From: Branchinecta lynchi
Lineage: Eukaryota > Arthropoda > Branchiopoda > Anostraca > Branchinectidae
Direction: 5' to 3'
Length of the DNA stretch: 64,000 nucleotides
Assembly (NCBI GenBank): GCA_023053575.1
Contig: JAKZAP010000017.1
Coordinates: 2,053,501 to 2,117,500 of the forward strand
The notes under the pieces are model-generated. The model was given only the letters and a program-made list of their open reading frames with translations, was not told where the DNA came from and did no database searches. The position numbers were made by a program, and so were the translations under genes. This document shows, in pieces, positions 40,279 through 52,139 of the stretch (within the stretch, counting starts at the first letter, position 1; each line of letters begins with the position of its first letter).

Positions 40279-40449
40279 GCAAAAAGATTTCGGCCTAGAG
40301 GTCTACAGTCCGGTTGAGTTACTTGGGAGTCTACTAACGCCATCTTTCTTCTTGATTATTACCATCATCCAAGTCTACTACTTCCACGATGAGTTCCTCA
40401 TGTTGTCAGATATAAACACCAGGACTGTATGCGCCACAACTTTTAACCT
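40279..40449 (+). CDS. Piezo: Piezo channel, internal exon f
   Basis: One base, 56 codons and two bases (phase 2 in, 2 out). LEVYSPVELLGSLLTPSFFL and IITIIQVYYFHDEFLMLSD match the Piezo helix after the xxxSxxELFSSILxPxFF segment and its HYFHxxF end. Acceptor TTTTTGTTTGTAG; donor GTAAGT. The right end of the previous TIR element lies 25 bp upstream. Confidence 0.95.
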
Positions 40450-41673
40450 GTAAGTAGCGTATTGTAATACAAAGCTCGAAGAATTGTGCTCGTCATTTAT
40501 TATTACTCTGTTAAGTTTTGTTAAGTTCCGCATCGTTTTGCTGTTGGTATTGTGTTGGATCTTACGATTTAGTTCTGTTTTTTTTTCGCTGAGGACTGCT
40601 TGCCTGAAGTGCAACCGAAATATCCGAATTTGTATTTATCCCTCGCACATCGTCTTACACTAGGTTCACACTGACGCGATATCTGCCATCGCCGAGATTT
40701 TCGTCGCCAGAATTGGCGATTTCTGTTGCTTCGTCAGACGATTTTCAATGTTAGGAAAATTCCGCTTTAATAGGGCGACAGTACGATTTTATGCACGCAA
40801 AAGTATTTCGCGTTAAAGTCTGTTTCCGACGAAAATTCAGTGTGAACATCCAGGCAATAGAAATCTTCTTTTGCTGCGATTGAAAAATCTCGTTCATCGC
40901 CGCGATTTGCTCTGTGTGAACCTAGGGTTAGAGGGATAACTAGCTGATCAAGAAAAGAAAAAAAAGAAGAGAATCACGGTTTTCTATTTCTTTCGTAGGA
41001 CTTGGAAGAACGTTATATAGATTTTATATAAATAATAAAATGAGAGAAAACCGGAAAGTCAGAACCACCTGATCGTCATCCATAGATAGGGAATCTTCTT
41101 CCAGTCTGAAAACACGCTACACGACCCAAATCAGAGCAGCAAAATAACACTAGAAAGTAGCGCCAAAACCTATGCTTGCCATGCTTTGCAAACGGGCCAT
41201 ACTCGTAGCGCCGCCCACTAGAGTTGTGCCATCTAGAGCGAGTCAAACTTTGCGGGTTTAGAAATTTCTAGTAAAGCAAAGGGGCAGTCTGCACACACCA
41301 AGGGTACAATGGAGCCCGTATAGTTTTGTTGCTATGTTCTGAATATGAACTTAGAGCTAGCGCTGGTGAACGACTGAATGAGTTTCAAGTTGGACGTTCT
41401 CTATCGCTAGTGTTGCTAGTATCGCTGCTATTCGAGTGTGTGTCAATTTTGTCAAGTCGTGGTGCTACTCCCTAGTGTTATTTTGCTCCGACCCAAAGGT
41501 TGTCCGATGACAGAAGAAACCTCCCTAATAGTAGGATTATTTGCTTTTAAAATAGCCCCTACTGCGGCACATATTGTACCGAAGCACCGAATCTAAGACG
41601 AATCATAAGAATTGAATTTTTTGCAATGGATACAACACGGATTTCATGGGATTAATAACGAATCCAGAATTCC
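40450..41673. other. Intron with a TIR element at about 40671-40927
   Basis: CTAGGTTCACACTGACGCGAT on the left and GCTCTGTGTGAACCTAGG on the right form imperfect inverted ends of a short element rich in GCGAT/ATCGC motifs. The rest (40930-41670) shows nothing recognised. Confidence 0.5.
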
Positions 41674-42053
41674 TTAAAGTTTAACTGAAAAGCCACCTTA
41701 TTTTTGTATCATTTAACTGAATACACTGCATTTATTCGATTATGTTAAGAAATTTTTTTGTTTTTTCCTGGCTGCTCTAGAATGACGTTCAGAACTTCTG
41801 CAGTCGTCCTCACAACACAAAAATCTACTATGACGCAGAAAAATTGAGTTTCAACGTTTGTCGAGCATGCAACACAGATACAAGCGCATAGAGCATACAA
41901 CAGACAAGACAATTCCACTATTTGGAAATCGATTATTCGTGAAAAGCGGATTAACGAAGTAACGCATTTTCGCCGGGTTTTCAGGCTTCTTTAAGTGAAT
42001 AAGTGATATGTAACTATATTTTCTTATGCAAGGCCTTTTCAGTTAAACTTTAA
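41674..42053. mobile_element. TTAAAGTTTAACTGAAAAG MITE, intact copy
   Basis: 380 bp between perfect 19-bp inverted ends. It serves as the reference for the interrupted copy at 987-2083. Confidence 0.8.
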
Positions 42054-42313
42054 ACATGTAATCGCCTCAATAACGTAAGACTGACATAAACGCATCGGCC
42101 TTCTTGGCAAAGAAAGAGCAGTCACCCTGGACTGATTGGAATAAAGACGTCTAGCTTTCCAGTTTATCGCAGCCTTAAATTCTGGTGACACTCGTCCTCG
42201 TTTAGTATGCCCCTCCTCGTTTCAGTATGTCCTTCCTGGTTTTAGTATGCCTTCCTGCTTTTCTCGTGTTCCCTTCCCTTCCTGCTTTTAGTTGATCCCC
42301 TGTCCTTTCGCAG

Positions 42314-42474
42314 GGCTTTTGGCATGTTTCGAGGGGGAAGCCAGCATGCCTTAATAGATGAAGAAGAAAATGACGAGCTTGACGAACCGGAAGTGGACGA
42401 GAAAGACGATTCCACTCATCTTGGTCAGGAGAAGCCAACTCTGGTTGAGTTTTTCACCTTTGAAGAGCTGAAAG
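42314..42474 (+). CDS. Piezo: Piezo channel, internal exon g (acidic linker)
   Basis: One base, 53 codons and one base (phase 2 in, 1 out). The product, with DEEENDELDEPEVDEKDDS and then TLVEFFTFEELK, is a cytosolic acidic linker in the same place as the Glu-rich loop of vertebrate PIEZO1. Low conservation is expected here. Assignment rests on phase, splice sites (TTTCGCAG, AAAG/GTATCA) and position. Confidence 0.85.
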
Positions 42475-44742
42475 GTATCAATTTTTTTTTTCAGTTGAAT
42501 TTTATTAAATTGAAAATAAAGAACAAAATAAATTTCGACCCCTACAAAGCTCCAACGCCCGTTACATAGGGGTATGCGGGACCAATGCAGAGATGGGAGA
42601 ATACGATCATGAAAGGATTCGAATCCGAATCCAGTGCCGAGTACGAACCCAATTCCGGATCCGATCCACCATTTCGTGCTTAGGATTCGAATCCGACCTT
42701 AACAAAAATCGAATCATTTACATAGGTTATGATAAAAAATCAGAAAAAATAGAAAAAACGAGATTTTCGGGGTTTATTTTTTTTTATCAGCTATAGTTAC
42801 CCCTCCAAGATGATTTGCGAGAGATAAATAAAATTCCGGATATTTCGGTTGCACTTCCGGCAAACCGTTCTCAGCAAAAGAAACAAAACTAAATCATGAA
42901 ATCCACCACAATCACAGCAGGAAAACGATGCGGGACCAACAGACAATAAGACGACATGTAACTAAAACGAAAAGAACGATGCGGACCGAACGACATGTAG
43001 ATAAAAATAAAATAACGAGGGATAAAATGTGCGTGTTCAAAGGGTATATGTACAAATCTGCGATTATTTACAGTTCTGAATTCTGTGGATATTTACAATT
43101 TACCATCCGTCTGGGAAAGCGCAGAAGCTTTCACCCAGAAAACGGCCCACTCCAAAAATCCATAATATGTTTGACCACTTTGAATAAAACCTTCCACAGA
43201 ACTCACAGAAACTAGCTGATCAAAAAGAAAAACCCGGAAAATCTCGTTTTTTCTATTTTATTTGAAATGAATAGTCAGCTTGGCTTCAAACCTTATATTA
43301 AAATCAGAGGTGACAAAAGTACTGATATCTAAGGTAATCAGATAACGTGATAGACTGCTGATAATGGTTAGTGGTGGAGACCAAAAAGTTGAATTGCCTA
43401 ATCACACTGCAAAAATTGGGAAAACGGAAACTGGGAGGATGAAGTCTAGGAATTTAAGTGGATTCGTAAGATTGACGCTTTGGAATCCGAGTCTGAATTC
43501 GCCCATCTCTGGTCCAAGGACGGTTTATTCATTAGGTAGGAAGTTTGTTGTAAAAATCAAATTTCGTGGTTATACCACCAAATTTGCGATAACTGTAAAA
43601 AAACAGAAGAAATTACAATATATATGTCAAAGTAAGCTTAAAAATCCTGTCACGCTTCGTTAAAACGTCCCACGAACTGTGAAATAAAACTTGTTGCATA
43701 TCTGGCGTGTTTTATAGGTACAGGACAGAGACTGGGTACCCTAGAACTTACCACTCGTTCTGGTCTATTTCTAATGTTTTGGTGGGGGGAGGGAGGATTT
43801 GGGAGTGGAGAGGGTCAAATAGTTTGGCTGAACCGAAGTCAGTGCTTATTTCTTTTCTGCGCTCTTGCCGTATTTTGAGGTTAAAGTCTTTTAATAGGTA
43901 GGATTATGGAAGGATCGGTCTACTAAGAACTTTCTGTATTCTTTCCAACTTGTCTCTTTAGATCCGTGTGGATCCTATAACAGACCCGCGTAGAACCTAT
44001 ATATATATAGATCCGTGTAATATTTAGTCTCGTGAACTGCTTCGATGGATTTAGCTTCAGGCGTGATCACTGTTCCTATGGCCGGCATCCATTTGACTGT
44101 TGTAGTGGTTTGCGAACTGCGTTTACAAGCACCTTTGCCTAGAGAGCGGGAGGTCCTGGGTCCCAGCTGAGGAGCATTTACGAAAATGACACAACTTCTG
44201 GGCTGGACCATTTTTGGATCCCAAAATGTAAGTGGAGGAATTCCTGTGACATTGCAGAAGTTGTGCGTCTGTCCGTCCATCCGTCGTCTGTCTATCCGTC
44301 CGTTCGTCAGCAGTTTTGACAACAAACCTACTGATTTTCAGAAAAACCGATTGTTTTTACAAAAAACCTACTTTTTTTACAAAAAATTAATCTTCTGAAA
44401 AAACAATTAGTTTAATGAAAAATATCAACTATTTTGAGGAAAAATCGCGGTGACGGTTTTGTCTTGCCGCGACAACATCCCCCCTCCCCCCCCCATACGT
44501 GACGCACCTGACTATCACAGTACTGCGCTGGCCCCTCCTGTTATCATCATAACTTGTAGTAACTTGCTGGAGCGCAACCTCAGATACGAAGATCGGTTAC
44601 CACGGTAACTGCAAAAATTACTTTGACCGTGGTATCGGATATCACGGGAACTGCAAAACAACCTTATACCGTAATATCGGATACCACGGTATCTGCAAAA
44701 ACGCAACTAATTGTATCCATCACGTAAACGGATATCTTTCAG
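42475..44742. other. Intron with partial MITEs
   Basis: 42600-42700 and 43440-43510 hold related GATTCGAATCCG blocks. 44330-44514 is a piece of the CAGGGGCGTCACG hAT-like family (right end ACGTGACGCACCTG). 44590-44708 is the right half of an AGTTGCGTTTTTG MITE ending GCAAAAACGCAACT, 34 bp before the next exon. Confidence 0.5.
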
Positions 44743-44885
44743 ATCTCCTGGTTCATCACGCAAAGTTGGCCATTTCGCTGATTCCTGGAATTTGGGAAAA
44801 AGTCTCTGAAATCTTTATGAGACTGCTAGAGATTCATATGAACAAAATAGTCGTGTATTCCACATACAGACTAGCCATTGATGAG
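44743..44885 (+). CDS. Piezo: Piezo channel, internal exon h
   Basis: Two bases plus 47 codons (phase 1 in, 0 out). LLVHHAKLAISLIPGIWEKV and RLLEIHMNKIVVYSTYRLAI match the Piezo segment with FLRRLLELHVFKLVALYTVWVAL. Acceptor GATATCTTTCAG is short on pyrimidines. Donor GTAAGA. Confidence 0.94.
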
Positions 44886-44920
44886 GTAAGAATTGCAAAG
44901 TATTAATAATTATAATAAGC

Positions 44921-45005
44921 ATGTTCCATTCTACTTACCGTAGTTACTGCGCGTGACGTAACGAATTTTGGCTTCTTCGCGTCAAGGCTGCTACGCATTT
45001 TTGAT
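44921..45005. repeat. Truncated GAGCGTGTTCCA MITE
   Basis: AGCATGTTCCATTCTACTTACCGTAGTTACT and the following block match the left part of 15076-15384 and 63036-63325; the right end is missing. Confidence 0.65.
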
Positions 45006-45207
45006 TTTTCTGACAAATCCCCAATCCACTCATCTTCTTCCTCCCTTTTTTTCCGGGCCTCGACCGGGAACAACCCTTTTACTCAAAGGTTGTTTATTTT
45101 GTAAGTACATGTTCGTACCAGACAATAAAACCTTATGTTTATTTATGGACCTTAGGTCATTGTTGTGAGTCTTGTTTAAAGCTCCTTAGATTGGGCTGGC
45201 CTGTAAG

Positions 45208-45480
45208 GCCTAGTGTATGATGGGTGGTTTATAGCCTATTGCGGTTCGGTATGCAAATCTTAGTGTGAATCGATCGGGGGAATCCACAATGAACCCATGA
45301 AGTCTGCACGTGTAGTAGGCCACCAGACGCCCTTGGCTGTCCTGACTCCGATGACTGTATCTATGGACATTTACCATCTATGTCCGGCCTACTACTCCCC
45401 TCGCCATAACATCAGGTTGACAGTGCTTCTTTACATACAAATACAGTCGTCGTAATAGGGCAGAAGCCCCTTTCCTTTCA
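45208..45480. repeat. Interspersed repeat, inverted partner of 37890-38140
   Basis: See 37890-38140. It lies in the intron between exons h and i. Confidence 0.6.
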
Positions 45481-45678
45481 TTATGGATGAACCGATGAGA
45501 CTATTACTCTTTACTTCAAAGGCCCAGACTAACCTTTTGATGCTGTTTCGATGTCGATACTCTGACCGATACGACTGACGAACATATAGGTAGCGTGCGA
45601 ACGTGGGAATGACTCAACCTTTCGAAGGCGTACTTGGGATCGTAGTCTTTCGTTTGGTGGTTCGATTTAACTTACCAT

Positions 45679-46077
45679 AGTTGCGTTTTTGCTGATACCA
45701 TGGTATCTGTTACCACGGTAACTGGATCTGCATTTAGTCGTTTTTGCAGTTATCGTGGTATCGGATACACGGTTCTCTGTAAAAACGACTATTGCCGAGA
45801 TTGCACTTTTCGAAGGCATCCCCAAAAGAAAAACAGATATCCAGTTACATCACTAAGTGCTAAACTTCTTTCTCACCAATCTGGCAAAATTTGATGAAAG
45901 TGAGATGACTTTTCAGATACCACGACCAGTTACCACGGTCGGACCGTAGTATCTGAATATCTGATGCCACGATAACTACAAACACGCCTTTTGACCGTGG
46001 TATCAGATACCACGATAACTGCAGAAACGACTTCAGACCGTGGTAACAGATACCATGGTATCAGCAAAAACACAACT
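45679..46077. mobile_element. MITE with AGTTGCGTTTTTG termini, copy 2
   Basis: Ends AGTTGCGTTTTTGCTGATAC and its inverse, flanked by CAT at 45676-45678 and 46078-46080. The interior equals that of 7403-7955 (GATACCACGGT palindromes) without the nested hairpin. Confidence 0.88.
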
Positions 46078-46605
46078 CATATTAATCCTTCGGGTTACAC
46101 AATATCGCCGGTACACAACCCGGAAGAAACAATCGTAGCGCAGATTGCTCGTTATAATTTGTCAGTCGAGTCCCACCCCTGGACTATGATTCTGCAACAG
46201 TAGTTTGTATATGCTGTTGGTTGTTGTGATCGTTCTTTTTTGTTGTTGTCAGAGGAATTAATGTTTTCCGTTTCTTCTTTTTTTGCTTTGTCTTTTGTTG
46301 TGCTCCATCTGTTTTTTAATTGATGGGTAATAGCATTCATTCATTCAATTGGTTTCACTCAAATTAGCATCTCAATCTCATCTGCTTCAAAACCGTTCTT
46401 CCGTTCCTTGCATCTCCGTACCACAACTTCCTTTTGGTTTTGCACACATCTGTTACAGGCGGATATTCTAAACCTCAGCGTACAGGATGCTTAACCAACA
46501 TCTACATCTCCAAGCCGAAATGGGAGATCTTTTACGTATATTTTATTTTCCGAACTGAGAATACAATCACTTCTGTTATCTTATCGATAATTAATTATTA
46601 ATGAT

Positions 46606-49240
46606 TTAGATTAGATTAGATTAGATTATGTTTAATATAAAACCAACGCGTAACATTTGTCTGCATCACCTGCAGGGAAAGTCCCGGGGGACTTGTTAAA
46701 TAACAGGCGAAAAACAAAATTCACATCTATTTACTAATGAAGAATAAATCCTACTACTACTGAAAAATAAATACTACTACTAACAATACATTTCTAATTA
46801 CTAATTACTAAACCAAATACTAAACAAAAAAAAAGAAGAAAGAAAGAAAGCGACTGACTCTTGCTTACTCTTTTGTGAGGAAGAACCTTTTCACTGTGGC
46901 TTTGAATGCAGCAAGGTGCGGGGCCTCACGGACTTTAATTGGGATTGAATTCCAAACACTCGTAGCAAAATTTCTAATAATGAACGATGCACGAGTTGTT
47001 TGCCGGATTTCATGAACTATATCCCCACACCCCCTTGTTTCATAATTGTGGTAATCACTATTCGTAGAAAAAAAATTTGCAAAAGAGGAAGGCAGTAAAT
47101 TATTAAAGTATTTGTAAACAAAAATGCTAATTTGATAATCCCTTGTTTTTGAAACATCAAAGAGTTTATTTTTAAAGAAAATTTCCGAAGGTGTCGAATT
47201 ATTAAAATCATTGTGAAAAAGAAGTTTTATTGCTTTATTTTGTATTTTCTGAATTCTTTTATAACACGTAACAAAGTTACTTGCCCATAGTGAGCAACCA
47301 TAGCACACGTATGGATAGGATAAAATATAGCGAAATAAATTGTTTTCATAGTTTTTTCGGTCACTAAATGTTTAATGCGGCGAAGCACGCCCAGGGATCT
47401 TGATATTTTAAGTGAAATGGTATTAGCGTGCTCCTTCCATGATAAATTCTCATCTATGATGAACCCTAAATATTTCGTTTCCCGAACTCTATTGATTTTA
47501 TTTCCATGTACATTCAGCGACAGATTTGTATCAACGGTACCTATCCTCGAAAATATTATATAATTTGTTTTATCATAATTTAAAGTAAGAAGATTATAAT
47601 CGGCCCACTGGACAAACTCCAGTAGTGCTGTTTCCATTTTACAAAATAGAAGTTCAGTCGATGGGGCTGCCACAAGCAATAAGCTATCATCTGCAAATAG
47701 GATAATTCCAGCCTGTGACAGATACAGCTTTATTCGGTCGATGAATATTAAAAACAACAATGGGCCTAGGATGGATCCCTGGGGTACGCCGCACTTCACC
47801 GGAAGTGGATGAGACAACACTGACCCATTTGATACAACTTGCTTACGCTCAGACAGATAAGACTCAAACCACTTAAGGCTCACACCAGTTACACCAATTC
47901 TTTGTAATTCAAAAAGTAACTTTTGGTGGTCAATCGTATCAAACGCTTTTTTCAGATCCAGAAATAATGCAGCAGGGATAAGACCCGACTCAAATGCTGA
48001 ATTAATCCAATCAACTAGCTTAATTGTTGCAAGCTCTGTGGATAACCCTTTTCTGAATCCAAATTGGGTATTAATTAGGATTTGGTTACTTTCTATATAT
48101 TTACTTAACCTAGAGCAAACAACTTTCTCATATACTTTTGAAAAAAAAGGAAGAATAGAAATTGGTCTTTTATTAGTCGGTTCATCTTTTTTTCCGCTTT
48201 TATGCAATGGAATTTTCATTGATTTATTAATCAGATGGCACAATACTGGGACCACATTTGTCTTCACTACTTTTACAGCCTTTAATGGTATACCATCCAA
48301 ACCACTGGAATTAGATTTCATATCACTCACAATTTTTGCTACCTCCACTTCACAACACTCATGAAACTCAAATGTCGTTGTAACATCTGCCTCCTGCTGT
48401 ACACGGTTTGGGGGATCGCTTAGTCTTTCACGAGCCTTTTCACACAGCTTAGCACCTTCATTCGTAAAATAATCACACAAATGATTAGCAATTTCCAATG
48501 GGTCTGTCAGATCCCCATTCTGTGTTTTGAGTTTAGTCACTACTTCACTCTTAGATTTACGCCGAATTAGAGAATTAATTGTTTTCCAAGTTTTTTTCAT
48601 ATTAGCTTTATTTTTCTCAAATTCACTAGAATAAAAAAGTTTTAATGCGTTTCTTTTTATTTTGTTTAAAGCATTTCTATATTCTTTAAATTGTCGTAAA
48701 TTAAAATCCGAAGGGTCTGCAAGGTAAATTTTATACAATTTGTTTTTTTGACGTATTGAATTTAAAATACATTTTGTGATCCACGGTTTACGAGGAAAAC
48801 TATGGTTTTTATTTTTTAATCTTTTTATAGGGCAAGTGTTATCCAATATCTCTAAAAATGTGTTTGCAAAAATATCATATGCAAGAGACGGGTTATCTTC
48901 ATCGAACACATTTCTTAGGTCAGCTTCACCAAATTTTTTCGCAAAATTCTGTAAATTTTTTTCATTCATATCTCGAAAACATTTTTTTATTTTACCTTTA
49001 TTTCCTACTTTTAAAATGATTTTAGAAACAAGGAATAAGTGATCAGATCCATCCGTCAAAACAACGTCAGCAGACGCACGGTTAACCAGCTCACCATCAA
49101 CAAAAATATTGTCGATTAATGTCGCACTCCGGTCTGTTATCCGAGTTGGTATTGTTACCAATGGATATTGAACCAACTAAAATGACCAACCAAATGTCAC
49201 GTGGAGACGTAGATGGCGAGGTGGAAGATGTCGCAGTTTT
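46606..49240 (-). mobile_element. CR1-like non-LTR retrotransposon, 5' truncated
   Basis: The 3' end is at low coordinates with a (TTAGA)n repeat at about 46606-46630. The ORF2 remnant covers 46865-49176. The 5' part (most of the endonuclease) is missing. Confidence 0.85.
46865..49176 (-). pseudogene. Retrotransposon ORF2: endonuclease end and reverse transcriptase, one frameshift
   Basis: From 49176 the frame gives the endonuclease C-terminus (ATLIDNIFVDG, DGSDHLFLVSK), a linker, then the reverse transcriptase: RPISILPFFSKVYEKVV, TQFGFRKGLSTELATIKLV, ALFLDLKKAFDTIDH, GVPQGSILGPLLFLIFI, catalytic IILFADDSLLL and TKYLGFIIDENLSW. The frame shifts near 47308 and continues as CYGCSLWASN, KRIQKIQNKAIKLLF and SFIIRNFATSVWNSIP to the stop. 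Expected function is RNA-templated insertion; the frameshift disables it. Codons elsewhere are open, so decay is recent. Confidence 0.9.
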
Positions 49241-49253
49241 TGGAAGTCTCCAG

Positions 49254-49892
49254 TACACTGTAAAAAGTTTCTCCGAGCAAGCATTAAAGTTAACTGCAGT
49301 ATTTGCTACTGTGATTAATCATATCTCTACTGGGATAAGATTAATCCGAATTAGAGATAATCTCATCTCGGGAGAGACAAGATTAATCCCAGTAGCAAAT
49401 TTATTTATTTAATCTATTAAAACGGCCAGCTTGGGCCGTACTAAAAAACTAACAATACATATTAACAACTAGCAATGGGGGTGGGCAAAAATATAAAAAC
49501 AATAATCTACCCAACATCAAATGCTGAATACAGCTCACGATTCCATGCCATCCACACAGGTAACGATAGCCCCATGTTTGGGCCCGAGAGAATCACAAGG
49601 AGTGGATTGCTAGACCGAAGGATCCGGGTCTGAAGAGAGAAGATAGACCGACGCCTTAGTTCCCCAAAAGAAGGAAGACCCTCACCAACAAACATCCCGG
49701 AAGAACTACAGTTCCAAGGTAGACCATGTAGCCACCGGAATGAATTGTTATAAAGAACCCGAAAAGTATTCTCGCATTTCACAGATGTAGAGTGGGTTAG
49801 TGACAAACAATACAGTGGAGTACAGTAAGCCCTGAAAAGGAAAGTTTTAACTGAAGAATCACAACTAATACTGCAGGTTTTTGTACAGTGTA
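49254..49892. mobile_element. TACACTGTAAAAA element, copy 2, split by a retrotransposon fragment
   Basis: Outer ends TACACTGTAAAAAG and TTTTTGTACAGTGTA are inverted; the inner 23-bp arm AGTATTTGCTACTG..GATTAATC equals that of 50-223. The right inner arm is cut at CAAAT by the fragment at 49401-49866. Confidence 0.65.
49401..49866 (-). pseudogene. 5'-truncated non-LTR retrotransposon (FRWLHGLPWNCS family)
   Basis: The minus strand encodes ENTFRVLYNNSFRWLHGLPW and FGELRRRSIFSLQTRILRS, as at 1448-1961 and 56734-57201. The tail side shows ATTTATTTATTTAATCT, then AAACGGCCAGCTTGGGCC. The target AAT is shared by both junctions. Confidence 0.7.
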
Positions 49893-50039
49893 ACCTTTGG
49901 CCAAAGGTGACTTTTCGGAAAGACTCAAATCCTGAGCATTACTTTATACCGGAATTTCTCAAGAACCTCGTCTTTTTAAGTGCCCTGCTTTGAGGTAGAG
50001 AATTTGACAAACTTTCCGTGCCAAATTTTTTTTTTTTAG

Positions 50040-50213
50040 GTAAGCGTTCTGCATCTCCCTCTGGTTGCCGTTTTGATCTACGGATGCGTTGACAAGAACG
50101 GAAAGGAACACGTTTCGAACGTTACAGCTGTGTACGTGGCAGTTCTGATATTAGCCAAGATGATCTACCAGATTGAATATATTGACCATAGCTACTACGA
50201 TGTGGACTGCAAT
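50040..50213 (+). CDS. Piezo: Piezo channel, internal exon i
   Basis: 58 codons, phase 0 at both ends. VSVLHLPLVAVLIYGCV and the helix AVYVAVLILAKMIYQIEYID match the Piezo segment VSVMNLLLVVLWAF...VIIVCKMLYQLK. The exon itself begins GTAAGC directly after the acceptor AG. Donor GTAAGT. Confidence 0.95.
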
Positions 50214-51076
50214 GTAAGTAGGGATATTTCTTTGGCTCGGAATACTACCGGTATTCCCGTAGGAGATAAAGTACGGCTCCCGGTTTCCTATAAACAGTGC
50301 CATGAAATAATGCTCAAAGTAAACTCTTCGGGCATACAGATTGTCAGGGAATCCTTCAGACCATGAATTAAATCACTAAATATTCTTTGAGCCCAGGATG
50401 ACATTGAAACATATATTCAAACAATGTTTACAACGGATATACGTCAGCTACGATTCTTCGTCAGCGATATATCGGCCCTTCTTGGCAAGGGTCCTCGTCA
50501 GGCTGTCAATCTTCCGGGTCAACGTCGGGGAAGGTTAATTTTGTTACAAAACCTGTAACAAAATTACAGGTTTGTTTCCTTCCCCGACGTTGACAAAAAA
50601 AAAGGGACCAAGTATCAAACTGGGATGTTGTCCTTTGCCTCAATAGAAGTACCATTGTCAGTAAACTTCCATTTTGTGTAAATTTTCTTTGTTTTGTACC
50701 ATGAAATGATTATTAAAACTGCGACCTGAAAACCTCAGTACGTCATCTGACAGAGACCTTATTTATACTCTTCGTGCCTGGCCACGTGAAATTTATTTAT
50801 TTGAAATGACAGACCCTGTAGATTTCTAAGAATCCATTGACGTAAATGAATGAAACTTACACAAGTTCATACTGAACCCTTTAACCCTCAAAATCAGTTG
50901 AAAAACAACTTTTAGCTCGAAGGAAAATAATTCGGGTTCGAAAAGGTTAAGGGATTTTAATTTGTACACCCGGGCTTCTAGTAATGTTGTTCAGAATGTG
51001 CGCTGCTTGCACGACAACTCAAAATTCACCCAGATGCGGAGAATATGAATTTCAACAAAAGCCTGCATTTCCATTT
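50214..51076. other. Intron with one dispersed repeat
   Basis: 50372-50600 holds the GCGATATNTCGGCCCTTCTT repeat together with its inverted piece (ACAGGTTTGTTTCCTTCCCCG). The rest is unremarkable. Confidence 0.45.
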
Positions 51077-52066
51077 AAGGCCCAATCACAACGGGTTTTA
51101 GCTAATACAGGAGTGTTGCATGAAGCTGCCACCCTTAACTCCTATTTTGGAAAATGACTTAGGGAAAAAGAGTAAAGGTTGAAATAAAATTCAGTGGAGT
51201 ATCCTGAAAGGAAGCTCAGAACCTTCGCTTTCTGCTGGTACCATAGTTTACTTGTAATTGTTCAAGACTAAGCTGGAGAACACAAAAGAATATAGGCACC
51301 CAAGTGATCATGAAGTCGCCCACTTTGCTAAAAATGATATTTTGCTACATGGTGAAGTTAGAAGCCAGCTGTTTGGTTAGAGAGGTTCCTTGACCTTTTG
51401 CAAATAACAAAATTTGCTGTTTTCTTGGAATTTGCATGATTTTTCTGGGGGTGGCAGCTTCATGATCCAAGGTGGCAGGATCATGTACCATGGCCAATTG
51501 GGGGGTGGGCGGTGCCATAGTAAGGGCAGCTTCATGCAACACTCCTGTACTCGGTACCAGCCAGTTCCGGAAATTGCTCTGAGACCGAGAATTCGCTGGG
51601 TTTCTGCCGTTTCGCAATTGATACTGGTGCCAGATTCGGATACCAGCTAGTCTCGCACCCAAGTTGAAATCAGTTCAACTTTTGAGGGTACTAGCCAATC
51701 AGATTATTTTGGGGAATATTGAGGAATATTCTGATTGGCTAGTTTCGAACCAAGCCCAATGGATAAAATCACATCCACTCTTGCTGTCTTGAAAACCGAA
51801 AGTGAATTTAGGTCATTGATATTCGGTCTGACGTCCTTTAGCATTGGTCAAGCGGAACATTCCTGAATACTCCCCTAAATAATGTGATTGGCTAGTACCC
51901 TGAAAAGTTGAACTGATTTCAGCTTGGTTGCGAGACTAGCTGGTACCTGAAACTGGCACCAACATCAATTGCGAACGGCAGAAACCCAGCTAATTCTCGG
52001 TCTCAGAGTGATTTCCATAACTGGCTGATACCGAGTATTAGCTAAAACCTGTTGTGAATTGGCCTT
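51077..52066. mobile_element. TIR element with AAGGCCCAATCACAAC termini, interrupted
   Basis: Long inverted arms: AAGGCCCAATCACAACGGGT.. (51077 on) against ..ACCTGTTGTGAATTGGCCTT (to 52066). The homology continues inward for over 100 bp (CGGTACCAGCCAGTT / AACTGGCTGATACCG; CTAGTCTCGCACCCAAGTTG / inverse). The left arm is split by the element at 51108-51547. Confidence 0.75.
51108..51547. mobile_element. Nested MITE with CAGGAGTGTTGCATGAAGC termini and TA duplication
   Basis: Ends CAGGAGTGTTGCATGAAGCT and AGCTTCATGCAACACTCCTG are perfect inverted repeats. TA is present on both sides (51106-51107, 51548-51549). The opposite arm of the host element shows the uninterrupted site GCTAATACTCGG. A TA duplication fits a Tc1/mariner-like origin. 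Confidence 0.85.
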
Positions 52067-52139
52067 TATCTAAGCTTGGAGAATTGGAGAAAGCAACTCC
52101 TCTGTAGGGAATAGGAAAGTGATGACTAGACATGTCTTT

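Noticed and set aside
43364..43663. 99-codon plus-strand frame
   Set aside because: No family resemblance, lies in an intron with short dispersed GATTCGAATCC repeats, and no splice or promoter evidence.
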